Positions 33,814 through 42,734 of a stretch of 64,000 bases of DNA are shown here, in pieces. A program made the position numbers and the translations under genes. The stretch comes from Undibacterium sp. CCC3.4 (GTDB lineage: Bacteria > Pseudomonadota > Gammaproteobacteria > Burkholderiales > Burkholderiaceae_D). Within the stretch, counting starts at the first letter, position 1. Every line of letters starts with the position of its first letter. The notes beneath the pieces are model-generated. The model was given only the letters and a program-made list of their open reading frames with translations. It made no database searches and was not told where the DNA came from. Location of the stretch: NCBI RefSeq assembly GCF_034347425.1, contig NZ_CP133779.1:1116001-1180000 (forward strand). The letters run 5' to 3'.

Positions 33814-35067
33814 ATGAAATTGAAACAAATCAGCTTAGCTGTCCTTGCTGCGACGACGATGATGGCCGGCATGGCCACTTCCCAGGCAGCGGAAGTCGAA
33901 GTCTTGCATTACTGGACATCTGGCGGCGAAGCAAAATCGGCAGCCGAATTGAAAAAAATGATGGAAGCCAAGGGCATTACTTGGAAAGATTTCGCGGTCG
34001 CCGGCGGCGGTGGTGAAAATGCGACGACTGCACTGAAAGCACGCGTGATTGCCGGTAGTGCACCGACAGCGGCCCAAATCAAAGGTCCATCGATTCAAGA
34101 ATGGGGCAATGAAGGCGTGTTAGCCAATATCGATGCAGCCGCTACCGAAGGCAAGTGGGATAGCTTACTGCCTAAAGTAGTCTCGAATGTGATGAAGTAC
34201 AAAGGCCATTATGTTGCGGCACCGATCAATGTGCATCGCGTCAACTGGTTGTGGATCAATCCTGAAGTCTTGAAAAAAGCCGGTGCCACAACACCGACCA
34301 ATTTCGATGAATTCTTTGTTGCTGCCGACAAGATCAAAAAAGCCGGCTTCATCGCCGTTGCCCACGGTGGTCAACCTTGGCAAGATGCGACGGTCTTTGA
34401 ATCGGTCGCGCTCGGCGTCGGTGGTGCAGAATTTTACAAAAAAGCTTTGATTCAACTCGATCCGGCGACACTGTCCGGCCCGACCATGATCAAGACTTTC
34501 GATACACTGGGCAAAATCAAGACTTACATCGATAAAGATTCCGCTGGCCGCGACTGGAATTTGGCAACGGCCATGGTCATCAACGGTAAAGCTGGTATGC
34601 AATTCATGGGCGACTGGGCAAAAGGTGAATTCACTGCCGCCGGCAAACAGCCAGGCAAGGATTACCTCTGCGTAGCCGCACCGGGTACAGAAAAATCGTA
34701 CACGTTCAACATCGATTCTTTGGCGATGTTCAATGTCAAAGGTGCTGAGCAACAGAAAGCGCAATTGACACTGGCAACCGCGGTGATGAGCCCGGAATTC
34801 CAGGAAATCTTCAATCTCAACAAGGGTTCGATTCCGGTCCGTGCCGGCGTTTCCCGCGCCAAGTTTGACAGTTGTGCCTTGAAATCGATGGATGACATGG
34901 ATGCCACCAACAAATCCGGTGGTCTGGTACCAAGCTTTGCCCATGGCATGGCGATCGATTCAGCTAAAGCTGGCGCAATTCAAGACGTGATTGCGAAATT
35001 CATGAATTCCAACATGACTTCCCAAGCAGCAGCCCAAGCCCTGGTCAAAGCGGCAAAAGCAAAATAA
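33814..35067 (+). CDS. gtsA: glucose/sugar ABC transporter substrate-binding protein
   Basis: 417 residues, signal peptide LAVLAATTMMAGMATSQAA. Family 1 solute-binding pattern: VEVLHYWTSGGEAKSAAELK, KARVIAGSAPTAAQIKGPSI, APINVHRVNWLWINPEVLKK, MQFMGDWAKGEFTAAGKQPG, NKGSIPVRAGVSRAKFDSC. Matches GtsA-type periplasmic glucose-binding proteins of pseudomonads in layout. It follows lamB and precedes two permeases and an ATPase. A good ribosome site (GGAGAACCAAC) precedes the ATG. The symbol rests on synteny and family, not on a direct comparison. Confidence 0.85.
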   Translation: MKLKQISLAVLAATTMMAGMATSQAAEVEVLHYWTSGGEAKSAAELKKMMEAKGITWKDFAVAGGGGENATTALKARVIAGSAPTAAQIKGPSIQEWGNEGVLANIDAAATEGKWDSLLPKVVSNVMKYKGHYVAAPINVHRVNWLWINPEVLKKAGATTPTNFDEFFVAADKIKKAGFIAVAHGGQPWQDATVFESVALGVGGAEFYKKALIQLDPATLSGPTMIKTFDTLGKIKTYIDKDSAGRDWNLATAMVINGKAGMQFMGDWAKGEFTAAGKQPGKDYLCVAAPGTEKSYTFNIDSLAMFNVKGAEQQKAQLTLATAVMSPEFQEIFNLNKGSIPVRAGVSRAKFDSCALKSMDDMDATNKSGGLVPSFAHGMAIDSAKAGAIQDVIAKFMNSNMTSQAAAQALVKAAKAK

Positions 35068-35164
35068 ACTCAGTTTTACCTGGAGGCGCCGCGGCATCAT
35101 TGATGCAGCGGCGCACCGGCACGCTCTCTGGCGCGCTGGTGATCCTCTGTTCCCGGAGACAAGC

Positions 35165-36112
35165 ATGTCGGTCATTCCCCCGTCAAGTACTACCCTTTCC
35201 CCCGCGCAGTCGCAGGCTTCCTTGCCAGACCGTTTGCGTTCGCTCGCCGATCTGTGGTTGCCGCGCTTGGTGCTCTCGCCAACCGTGTTTGCATCGCTGC
35301 TGTTTGTGTATGGTTTCATCGCCTTTACCGCCTATCTGTCACTGACCGATTCGCGCATCATGCCCAATTACGAATTGACCGGTTTCGGTCAGTATCAAGC
35401 CTTGTTCGATCTCGACCGTTGGTGGGTGTCTGCCGCCAATCTCGGGATATTCGGCTCGCTGTTCATCCTCATCTGCCTGGCGGTTGGTTTGGCGCTGGCG
35501 GTGTTTCTCGATCAAAAAATTCGTCTCGAAGGCGCACTGCGAGCGATTTATCTGTATCCGATGGCGCTGTCGTTCATCGTTACCGGTGCGGCGTGGAAAT
35601 GGATTCTCAATCCTGGCCTGGGTTTGGAAAAAATGGTCAGAGAATGGGGCTTTCCGAACTTTTCCATGGATTGGTTGGTCGATTCCGATTTTGCCATCTA
35701 TACCGTCGTCATTGCCGGAGTCTGGCAATCGTCGGGCTTCGTGATGGCGCTGTTCCTGGCCGGCTTACGCGGCGTGGATGACAGTATCATCAAAGCCGCT
35801 ATGGTCGATGGTGCCAGCCTGCCGACCATTTATCGTCGCATCGTCATTCCGGCGCTGCGCCCGGTATTTTTCAGCGTGCTGCTGGTGCTTTCGCACATTG
35901 CCATCAAGAGTTTCGATCTGGTGATGGCACTGACCGCCGGCGGCCCCGGCACTTCGTCGGATGTACCGGCTATTTTCATGTACCAATTCTCGTTCACACG
36001 TGGTCAACTCGGGCTCGGCGCTGCTTCGGCGATGATGATGCTCATGACGGTGTTGGCTGTGCTGGTGCCGTTGATTTACCTCGAAACCAAGGAGGCTCGC
36101 CATGGCCACTGA
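35165..36112 (+). CDS. gtsB: sugar ABC transporter permease (MalF/GtsB-like)
   Basis: 315 residues, six predicted membrane spans. The EAA loop is visible as AAMVDGASLPTIYRRIVIPA near residue 218. The first span is SPTVFASLLFVYGFIAFTAY. It overlaps the second permease by eleven bases, which suggests stoichiometric co-translation. Part of the uptake system with the binding protein upstream and the ATPase downstream. Confidence 0.9.
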   Translation: MSVIPPSSTTLSPAQSQASLPDRLRSLADLWLPRLVLSPTVFASLLFVYGFIAFTAYLSLTDSRIMPNYELTGFGQYQALFDLDRWWVSAANLGIFGSLFILICLAVGLALAVFLDQKIRLEGALRAIYLYPMALSFIVTGAAWKWILNPGLGLEKMVREWGFPNFSMDWLVDSDFAIYTVVIAGVWQSSGFVMALFLAGLRGVDDSIIKAAMVDGASLPTIYRRIVIPALRPVFFSVLLVLSHIAIKSFDLVMALTAGGPGTSSDVPAIFMYQFSFTRGQLGLGAASAMMMLMTVLAVLVPLIYLETKEARHGH

Positions 36113-36971
36113 CAGCAAAGCGGCGTTCCGTCCCGGTCGTCTGTTGATTTACGCGCTGCTGATTTTTTGCGCACTGTATTACCTCGCGCCACTGTATGTG
36201 ATGTTGTCCACCTCACTCAAATCGCTCGATGAAATTCGCAGCGGTAATTTGCTCGATTTTCCTATGCATCCGAGTACGGCGGCATGGGAAAAAGCCTGGG
36301 GTGCCGCCTGTACCGGTGTGCGCTGCGAGGGTTTGGCACCGTATTTCTGGAATTCGATCAAGATGGCGGTGCCGGCAGTATTGGTGTCAACCTTGATCGG
36401 TTCACTCAACGGCTACGTGTTAGCGCATTGGAAGTTCAAGTATTCGGAAATTATCTTCACCAGCTTGATGGTCGGCTGTTTCATTCCGTTTCAAGTGGTG
36501 ATTCTGCCGATGGCGCGCGTGCTCGGTATGGCTGAGCTGGCCAATACCACCGGCGGTTTGGTGTTCGTGCATATCGTCTACGGCGTCGCCTTCACCACCC
36601 TGTTCTTCCGTAATTACTATGTCAGCGTGCCCGATGAATTGGTGAAAGCGGCACGCATCGATGGTGCCGGTTTCTTCCGTATTTACCGGAGTGTGATTCT
36701 GCCTTTGTCGCTGCCGATTTTCATGGTTTGCTTCATCTGGCAATTCACCCAAATCTGGAATGATTTCCTGTTCGGCGTGGTGTTCGGTGGTACCGATGCC
36801 CAACCAGTCACGGTGGCACTCAATAACCTGGTTAATACTTCGACGGGCGTGACTGAATACAACGTCAACATGGCTGCTGCGATCATCGCCGCCTTGCCGA
36901 CGCTGGGCCTGTATCTGTTGGCTGGAAAATACTTTGTGCGCGGCCTGACGGCCGGTGCGGTCAAAGGCTAA
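36102..36971 (+). CDS. gtsC: sugar ABC transporter permease (MalG/GtsC-like)
   Basis: 289 residues, six membrane spans beginning LLIYALLIFCALYYLAPLYV. EAA loop AARIDGAGFFRIYRSVILPL near residue 185. LKSLDEIRSGNL and the C-terminal GKYFVRGLTAGAVKG are typical of this permease class. Forms the heterodimeric channel with the preceding gene product. Confidence 0.9.
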   Translation: MATDSKAAFRPGRLLIYALLIFCALYYLAPLYVMLSTSLKSLDEIRSGNLLDFPMHPSTAAWEKAWGAACTGVRCEGLAPYFWNSIKMAVPAVLVSTLIGSLNGYVLAHWKFKYSEIIFTSLMVGCFIPFQVVILPMARVLGMAELANTTGGLVFVHIVYGVAFTTLFFRNYYVSVPDELVKAARIDGAGFFRIYRSVILPLSLPIFMVCFIWQFTQIWNDFLFGVVFGGTDAQPVTVALNNLVNTSTGVTEYNVNMAAAIIAALPTLGLYLLAGKYFVRGLTAGAVKG

Positions 36972-36982
36972 TCAATTATGAA

Positions 36983-37015
36983 CCCGGGCGGCGCTGCGGA
37001 GCATGCGCGCCCGGG
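36983..37015 (+). other. intercistronic hairpin between permease and ATPase genes
   Basis: Strong GC stem CCCGGGCG / CGCCCGGG with a 17-base loop, no T run. Probably an mRNA-stabilising or attenuating structure that tunes ATPase expression relative to the membrane genes. Confidence 0.5.
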
Positions 37016-37036
37016 CTGTCAAGTAATCAGGAGAAT

Positions 37037-38194
37037 ATGAATATGGCTAGCTTGTCTATCCGCGATGTACGCAAGGTGTATCCGAACGGTGCAGAAGTAT
37101 TGAAGGGCATTAATCTGGAAATTAAAGATGGCGAATTTCTAATTCTGGTTGGCGGTTCCGGCTGTGGTAAATCGACGCTGCTCAATATGATCGCCGGCTT
37201 GGAAACGATTTCCGAAGGTGGCATTTATATCGGCGAAAAATGTGTCAACGATGTACCTCCGAAATCACGCGACATCGCCATGGTGTTCCAATCGTATGCG
37301 CTGTATCCGACCATGACGGTACGCGAAAATATTTCGTTTGGCTTAGGCATCCGCAAGGTACCGGCCGCAGAACAAAAGAAGATCGTCGACCGCGTCGCTG
37401 AAACTCTGCAAATGACCCATCTGCTCGACCGCAAACCGGCCTTGTTGTCCGGCGGTCAGCGCCAACGGGTGGCAATGGGCCGCGCCATCGCGCGGAATCC
37501 TTCGCTGTTCTTGTTCGATGAACCTTTGTCTAATCTCGACGCCAAACTGCGGGTGGAAATGCGCGCCGAGATCAAACTCATGCATCAACGTCTCAAAACC
37601 ACCACCGTGTATGTGACGCATGATCAAGTCGAAGCGATGACCTTGGGCGACAAAATTGCGGTGATGAAGGATGGCGTGGTGCAGCAGTTCGGCAGTCCGC
37701 AAGATATTTACGACCGTCCGGCCAATATGTTCGTGGCCGGTTTCATCGGCTCGCCGTCGATGAATTTCCTGCGTGGTAAGCTGCAAACGCAAGCCACTGG
37801 CGTTTCTTTCTGCCTCGAACACGGCGGCGTAGTGACGCAGTTGCCGGTGCCGGACGTGCATCTGGCCGCGATCAAACGCTTGCGCAAACCGGATGGCGAG
37901 ATCATCCTCGGCATTCGGCCTGAGCACGTGACCGATGCGGTCAGTGCGCGTGCTTCGGAAATGGTTGACGGCTACCATCCTACCGAAGTCGATTGCGTGG
38001 TCGAGCTGACCGAGCCAACCGGCCCGGATACCTTGGTGTTTTCAAGCTTTAACCAAACCCGCATCACTTGCCGCACGCATCCGCGCGCGGCGGCCATGCC
38101 GGGACAAGCGATGCGCTTGGCCTTTGATCTCTCTAAAGCGGTGTTCTTCGATCCGGAAACCGAACAAAGCTTGTTAGTCGACAAGCATAGTTAA
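37037..38194 (+). CDS. gtsD: sugar ABC transporter ATPase (MalK/UgpC/GtsD-like)
   Basis: 385 residues. Walker A GGSGCGKSTLLNMIAG, Q-loop MVFQSYALYPTMTV, signature LSGGQRQRVAMGRAIA, Walker B LFLFDEPLSNLDAKLR, H-loop VYVTHDQVEAMTLGD, then a C-terminal TOBE regulatory domain (EIILGIRPEHVTDA). This is the CUT1 type with regulatory tail. AGGAG stands five bases before the ATG. It energises the permease pair upstream. Confidence 0.93.
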   Translation: MNMASLSIRDVRKVYPNGAEVLKGINLEIKDGEFLILVGGSGCGKSTLLNMIAGLETISEGGIYIGEKCVNDVPPKSRDIAMVFQSYALYPTMTVRENISFGLGIRKVPAAEQKKIVDRVAETLQMTHLLDRKPALLSGGQRQRVAMGRAIARNPSLFLFDEPLSNLDAKLRVEMRAEIKLMHQRLKTTTVYVTHDQVEAMTLGDKIAVMKDGVVQQFGSPQDIYDRPANMFVAGFIGSPSMNFLRGKLQTQATGVSFCLEHGGVVTQLPVPDVHLAAIKRLRKPDGEIILGIRPEHVTDAVSARASEMVDGYHPTEVDCVVELTEPTGPDTLVFSSFNQTRITCRTHPRAAAMPGQAMRLAFDLSKAVFFDPETEQSLLVDKHS

Positions 38195-38208
38195 GCGGCT
38201 GAAATTTC

Positions 38209-39189
38209 ATGTCTTTTCCTAAACTTTTCGCCGATATCGGCGGCACCAATGCCCGCTTTGCGCTCGAAATCGCGCCGGGCGAGTTGGCGGCCGTGCAGGT
38301 GCTGCCCTGCGCCGAGTATGCGACGCTGGCGGCGGCCTTGCAAAGCTACCTCAGCGCTGCGGCGGTGCAGGCGGCTGGCGGTGCGCTGGTGCAGCAGGCC
38401 GGCATTGCCATCGCCAATCCGATTACCGGCGACCACATCAGCATGACCAATCACCACTGGAGTTTTTCGATCGAACAGACGCGCCGTCTGTTCGGTTTTG
38501 AACAACTGATTGTGGTCAATGATTTCACCGCCTTGGCGATGGCGTTGCCATTTCTGGGTCAACATCAGCTCGAGCAAGTCGGCGGTGCAGCCAGTGTCAG
38601 CGGCCATGCCATCGGCTTACTCGGTGCCGGCACCGGCCTCGGTGTGTCCGGTCTGGTGCCGTCTGCCGAGGCGTGGATTCCGCTGCACAGCGAGGGTGGG
38701 CACACCAGTTTTTCGCCGTGTAATGCGCGCGAAATCGCGATTTTAGAATTTGCTTGGCGCGAGTTTTCTCATGTTTCCTCGGAACGTTTGTTGTCTGGCC
38801 CAGGCTTGAAACTGATTTATCGCGCCTTGGCAGATTATCTGCGCCACCCGGCACAGGACTTGGATGCAGCGGCGATTGTGCAACGCGGCTTGGAGCGCAG
38901 TTGCCCGGTCTGCATCGATACCTTGGCCAGTTTTTGCGACATGCTCGGTACCATGGCCGGTAATTTGGCCGTGACCTTGGGTGCGCGTGGCGGTATTTAT
39001 ATCGGTGGCGGCATCGTGCCGCGGCTGGGCAGCTATTTAGCCGAGTCGGGTTTTCGCCGTCGCTTCGAACAAAAAGGCCGTTTCGAAAACTATCTCTCGC
39101 AAATTCCTATCTTCGTGATCACCGAAGCCTATCCGGCGTTCATCGGCTTATCGGCCTTGGCCGGCTCGCGCCAGCAGACGGCGGTTTAA
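38209..39189 (+). CDS. glk: glucokinase
   Basis: 326 residues. LFADIGGTNARFAL is the ATP-phosphate motif of bacterial glucokinases, ANPITGDHISMTNHHWSFSI and VVNDFTALAMALP (catalytic Asp) the sugar site, LGAGTGLGVSGL the second phosphate loop and PLHSEGGHTSFSP the glucose-binding EGGH. It starts 14 bases after the ATPase stop and completes the path from uptake to glucose 6-phosphate in the cytoplasm. Its end overlaps the converging lysR remnant by four bases. Confidence 0.93.
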   Translation: MSFPKLFADIGGTNARFALEIAPGELAAVQVLPCAEYATLAAALQSYLSAAAVQAAGGALVQQAGIAIANPITGDHISMTNHHWSFSIEQTRRLFGFEQLIVVNDFTALAMALPFLGQHQLEQVGGAASVSGHAIGLLGAGTGLGVSGLVPSAEAWIPLHSEGGHTSFSPCNAREIAILEFAWREFSHVSSERLLSGPGLKLIYRALADYLRHPAQDLDAAAIVQRGLERSCPVCIDTLASFCDMLGTMAGNLAVTLGARGGIYIGGGIVPRLGSYLAESGFRRRFEQKGRFENYLSQIPIFVITEAYPAFIGLSALAGSRQQTAV

Positions 39190-39472
39190 GCCAGCAGGCT
39201 GCGCGCGCCCTGCCAGTGCTGCTCAAGGCACAAGGCGCGCGTGACCTCGATGACCAATTGTTGAACTGCCAAGGCCGCATTGGTCAGCGGTATCGTATTC
39301 GAGGCGCATAAGCTGACGGTACGCGCGAGTTGCACATCACTGATGCGACTGGCACGCAGTGCACCGCGCGCCAGTTCATCCTGCAATGGCGCGGCCGGTA
39401 ACAGGGTGGCACCCATATCGGCCAGTAAGGCCGATTTCAATATCGCGATCGAGGTGATGTCGATGACTTGAA
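39186..39472 (-). pseudogene. 3' remnant of a LysR-family regulator, truncated by repeat D
   Basis: About 95 codons remain, encoding the end of a LysR effector-binding domain: SIAILKSALLADMGATLLPA, PLQDELARGALRASRISDVQ, and IPLTNAALAVQQLVIEV. The helix-turn-helix and the first two thirds are absent. The frame runs upstream into repeat copy D, and the DNA beyond the repeat (39862-39988) shows no lysR start. LysR genes often stand divergent from EamA exporters, as this one would have done, so insertion of the repeat probably came with a deletion. Confidence 0.8.
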
Positions 39473-39861
39473 TGGATCGTCGCAAGCGACGATGGAAAAG
39501 ACGCTGGAAGGGGTTTGCACCCCCTCCCATCGCGTCGCTCCTTCGTCGATCTCCGGCCTGAAGAGGCTGTCGCAAAAGGGTAGTGAGTCGGTATCATTAC
39601 CCTGACTGGTGGCCACGTCATTCCTGCGCGCTTTTGGCAGGAACCCAGCGGCGTTCGTGCTTAACTGAAAATGCCAGAGATGATCGTGTTTTCAGCGCTG
39701 AAAACGACACTGGGTTCCCGTTAAAAGCATGCGGGAATGACGAGGCTGCGGCATGCGGGAATGACGAGGTATGCGGTGTTTCAGGTGTAAAAAACGTCCA
39801 TCAGGCTTTTGCGACAGCCTCTGAAGGCCGGGGTTTCAAACCCTAGTCAGATTTTTGATCA
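39471..39861 (+). repeat. dispersed outer repeat, copy D (long form)
   Basis: Forward copy ending TGATCA at 39861. The first dozen bases (AACAACTT) are missing or altered: it joins the lysR remnant at AATGGATCG. The inner element is flanked here by TGAA on both sides (39559-39562 and 39822-39825), the best evidence for a 4-bp target duplication. Confidence 0.9.
39563..39821 (+). mobile_element. inner MITE-like element in copy D
   Basis: 259 bp with 16-bp inverted ends GAGGCTGTCGCAAAAG / CTTTTGCGACAGCCTC. Contains a perfect 18-bp palindrome GTTTTCAGCGCTGAAAAC near its middle and two tandem GCATGCGGGAATGACGAG units. Almost identical to copy E, so one may be a recent duplicate or converted copy of the other. 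Confidence 0.82.
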
Positions 39862-39988
39862 ACAAAATTCCATGTCAATCATCGCGCATAGACATGGTAT
39901 CTACCCAATCATTTTAACAAACATCGCTCACAAAACGCCGTACTGCCCTACACTGTCGCTCATTCTTCTCACTGCTTTTTCTGACCCC

Positions 39989-40873
39989 ATGCGCCACCTG
40001 CCGAAATCTGTGTTGTTCGCCCTGCTGACTGTCTACATCGTCTGGGGTTCGACGTATTTCGCCATCGGACTGGCACTGACTTCGTTCCCGCCGTTCATGA
40101 TGATAGGCACGCGCTTTCTGGCCGCCGGCGCGATCTTATACGCTTGGCAAACTTGGCGCGGGGCGCGCCATCCGAGCTTGCGGGAATGGCGCGACGGCGG
40201 TCTGATCGGGATTCTCATGCTTGGCGGCGGTACCGGTCTGACCGCTTGCGCCGAGCAATATGTGTCTTCGGGTTTGACGGCGGTGTTCATCGCCTGTTCG
40301 CCGCTGATCCTGTCCGGCCTTTCCGGTTTATTCGGCGATTGGCCCAAACGCCGTGAATGGCTGGGTATCGGCTGCGGCTTTGCCGGGGCCATGTTGCTGG
40401 CTTCAGACGGTGACTTCGCCGCGCGCCCGATCGGCATCGTGCTGCTGCTCGGGGCGATACTGAGTTGGGATATCGGTTCGGTGCTGTCGCAAAAAAAGCT
40501 GCGCATGGCACCGGGCGGGATGGGCTTTGCCAGTGAAATGCTGGTCGGCGGGGTATTTTTGATCGTGCTCAGCCGCCTCACCGGCGAAACGGCACCTGGC
40601 CCGTTCAACCTGACGGCGCTGGCCGCGTGGTGGTATCTGGTTACGGCCGGCTCCTTGCTGGCCTTTACCGCGTATATGTTTTTGCTCTCCAAGGTCAGCA
40701 CTGGCTTAGCCAGCAGCTATGCGTATGTCAATCCGGTGATTGCCGTCAGCTTGGGTGCGGCGTTCGGTGGTGAGCAGATTTCTTCGCGCGCCCTGCTGGC
40801 CATGGCGATTATCTTGGCCAGTGTGATCATGTTGACGACGGCTGCTGCCCGGGGCAAGGCGCGGACGGAATAA
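39989..40873 (+). CDS. EamA/DMT-family exporter (YedA-like)
   Basis: About 294 residues from MRHLPKSVLF; upstream in-frame sequence derives from repeat D. Ten hydrophobic spans and two EamA halves. VYIVWGSTYFAIGLALTSFP is the typical first-helix motif and GSLLAFTAYMFLLSKVSTGL, SYAYVNPVIAVSLG the conserved end of the second half. Such proteins export amino acids or other metabolites across the inner membrane. Substrate unknown. Confidence 0.88.
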   Translation: MRHLPKSVLFALLTVYIVWGSTYFAIGLALTSFPPFMMIGTRFLAAGAILYAWQTWRGARHPSLREWRDGGLIGILMLGGGTGLTACAEQYVSSGLTAVFIACSPLILSGLSGLFGDWPKRREWLGIGCGFAGAMLLASDGDFAARPIGIVLLLGAILSWDIGSVLSQKKLRMAPGGMGFASEMLVGGVFLIVLSRLTGETAPGPFNLTALAAWWYLVTAGSLLAFTAYMFLLSKVSTGLASSYAYVNPVIAVSLGAAFGGEQISSRALLAMAIILASVIMLTTAAARGKARTE

Positions 40874-40874
40874 C

Positions 40875-41888
40875 TCAGAAAAATTCGGCGATGTCGTTGG
40901 CTTGCTCGTGGTGTAAATCACCGCTGTCGACCAAGTTCTGATAGTAGCAGCTACGGTTACGGCCATTGTTTTTGGCAAAATACAGGGCTTGATCGGCCCG
41001 TCCGACAATCGCCACGGCCGGTTCAAACTGGTCGATGCGCGCATACCCGATGCTGATGGTGACGGTGCCGACTTGCGGAAACGGGTGTTGCGCGACATGT
41101 TCACGGAAGCGATCAAAAATATGTTCGGCTTCGGCGGCCGTGCTGGAACTGAGGATGATCACAAATTCCTCGCCGCCGAAGCGAAACAAACGATCCCTGG
41201 GACGAAACGAGGCGCGCATCAAATTGGCAATCAGAATCAAGACTTCGTCGCCGTACAAATGACCGAATTGATCATTGACGCGTTTAAAATGGTCAATGTC
41301 TATCACTGCCAGCCAGTGATGCTTTTCCTCGCTGTCGGCGCTGCTCGTACTCGGCGGAGCCAAAAATTGATTGCGTAAGATTTTGGAAAAACTGTCGTCA
41401 AAGGTTTTTCGGTTCAATAGACCGGTGAGGGAATCGCGCTCACTGTAGTCGAGTAAATTCTGGAAATTGCGATAGACCACCAACATGCCATTGACGACTT
41501 CCATCGTATTCACGTTTTGATTGGCCGGATTGACGATTTCGAGTACCGTTTGCAGGGTATTTTCATTCCAGATCGGCAGCCAGATCAAACTGCCTTGGGC
41601 ATCGTGTTGTTCGATGACTGATTTTCTGGCCAGTATCCCATCGCGCAAAACTGGTATTTCTTGCAAGTCTTCACCCACCGACTTTGCATCTGCCTCCAAT
41701 CTTACCCCATCGGCCAAGATGGCCAGGCTAGGTTTGAGTAACACCTGATGACCATTGCTGAGCACGTCGAGCACCCGGGTCGACTCGGCATTGAGCAACT
41801 CGCGCAACGAGGAAGCCACTGAAATATTGAGCAAATCATGATCACGATGACCGGTGATTTCTACCAGATGCTTAATAATTGATTCCAT
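40875..41888 (-). CDS. diguanylate cyclase (GGEEF) with N-terminal sensory region
   Basis: About 337 residues from MESIIKHLVE. The N-terminal 160 residues resemble a GAF-like sensory region without membrane spans. The GGDEF domain has DSLTGLLNRKTFDD, AVIDIDHFKRVNDQFGHLYG, and the active site FRFGGEEFVIIL. An RxxD inhibitory site (RPRD) stands five residues before it. It should make cyclic di-GMP in the cytoplasm with product inhibition. Its stop lies two bases from the end of the converging exporter gene. Confidence 0.9.
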   Translation of the reverse strand: MESIIKHLVEITGHRDHDLLNISVASSLRELLNAESTRVLDVLSNGHQVLLKPSLAILADGVRLEADAKSVGEDLQEIPVLRDGILARKSVIEQHDAQGSLIWLPIWNENTLQTVLEIVNPANQNVNTMEVVNGMLVVYRNFQNLLDYSERDSLTGLLNRKTFDDSFSKILRNQFLAPPSTSSADSEEKHHWLAVIDIDHFKRVNDQFGHLYGDEVLILIANLMRASFRPRDRLFRFGGEEFVIILSSSTAAEAEHIFDRFREHVAQHPFPQVGTVTISIGYARIDQFEPAVAIVGRADQALYFAKNNGRNRSCYYQNLVDSGDLHHEQANDIAEFF

Positions 41889-42093
41889 GCAAAAATTCCT
41901 GCCGTAGGCGAAATGGACAAAAAACCGCATAGCGAGATGCGCAGCAGCATCACAACAGAAGCTTGCGCTCAATCCTCAATGCGGCAAATAATGTTAGGCT
42001 TGCGGCATTGCCAGTACATTTTGCCATGCCTGTCTTGATCGCGGCCGGAAAATCTCATACCAAATGCAATTTTTTACTGAAAAGCGCACGCCC

Positions 42094-42714
42094 ATGCACA
42101 AACCTAGATTGAGTATTACCCGTTTGAACTTGCTGCTGGCTTTGCTTCTCAGCGCCCCCGCCATGGCCACGCGTCTGGTCGAAGTGAGCGACAGCAGCGG
42201 TCATCCGGTGGAAGATGCGGTGGTCTATGCAGAGCCGTCACAGTCGCTGGGCAACAACAAGCCAGCCGCTGCCGAGGTGGAGCAAAAAGAGCGCAAGTTC
42301 ATGCCGCTGGTGACGGTAGTACAAACCGGCGCGATGGTTTCGTTTCCCAATAATGATACGGTTAAGCATCATGCCTATTCGTTTTCGCCGGCTAAGTCTT
42401 TCGAACTCAAGCTGTATTCCGGCCGCCCCAGCACGCCCTTGCTGTTCGACAAAGCTGGTACCGTCATCGTCGGTTGTAATATTCATGACCAAATGGTGGC
42501 GTATATCCACGTCGTCAATACCCCGTATTTTGCAAAGACTGACAGCAAAGGGGTGGCTAGTTTGCCGACCCTGCCGGCGGGAAAATACACGCTGAAAACT
42601 TGGTACTACAAGCAAGCGCCGGGCAGCGAAGCTCAACAGCAAAGTCTGAACGTCGGCACCGATAGCGCCAGCACTGCGACCATCGTAGTTAAACTCAATG
42701 GCAAGGCCGCTTGA
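42094..42714 (+). CDS. exported cupredoxin-like protein (methylamine-utilisation-like)
   Basis: About 206 residues with signal peptide LNLLLALLLSAPAMA. Contains a cupredoxin/carboxypeptidase-regulatory-like fold: FMPLVTVVQTGAMVSFPNND, KHHAYSFSPAKSFELKLYSG, VIVGCNIHDQMVAYIHVVNT. His, Cys and His/Met in KHHAY and CNIHDQM could bind copper. It is followed at once by a membrane GGDEF-EAL protein, a pairing that suggests a shared signalling or envelope role. The name 'methylamine utilisation' is a family label only; no mau genes are present. Confidence 0.75.
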   Translation: MHKPRLSITRLNLLLALLLSAPAMATRLVEVSDSSGHPVEDAVVYAEPSQSLGNNKPAAAEVEQKERKFMPLVTVVQTGAMVSFPNNDTVKHHAYSFSPAKSFELKLYSGRPSTPLLFDKAGTVIVGCNIHDQMVAYIHVVNTPYFAKTDSKGVASLPTLPAGKYTLKTWYYKQAPGSEAQQQSLNVGTDSASTATIVVKLNGKAA

Positions 42715-42734
42715 ACCATTTCAGAGGAAGCAGC

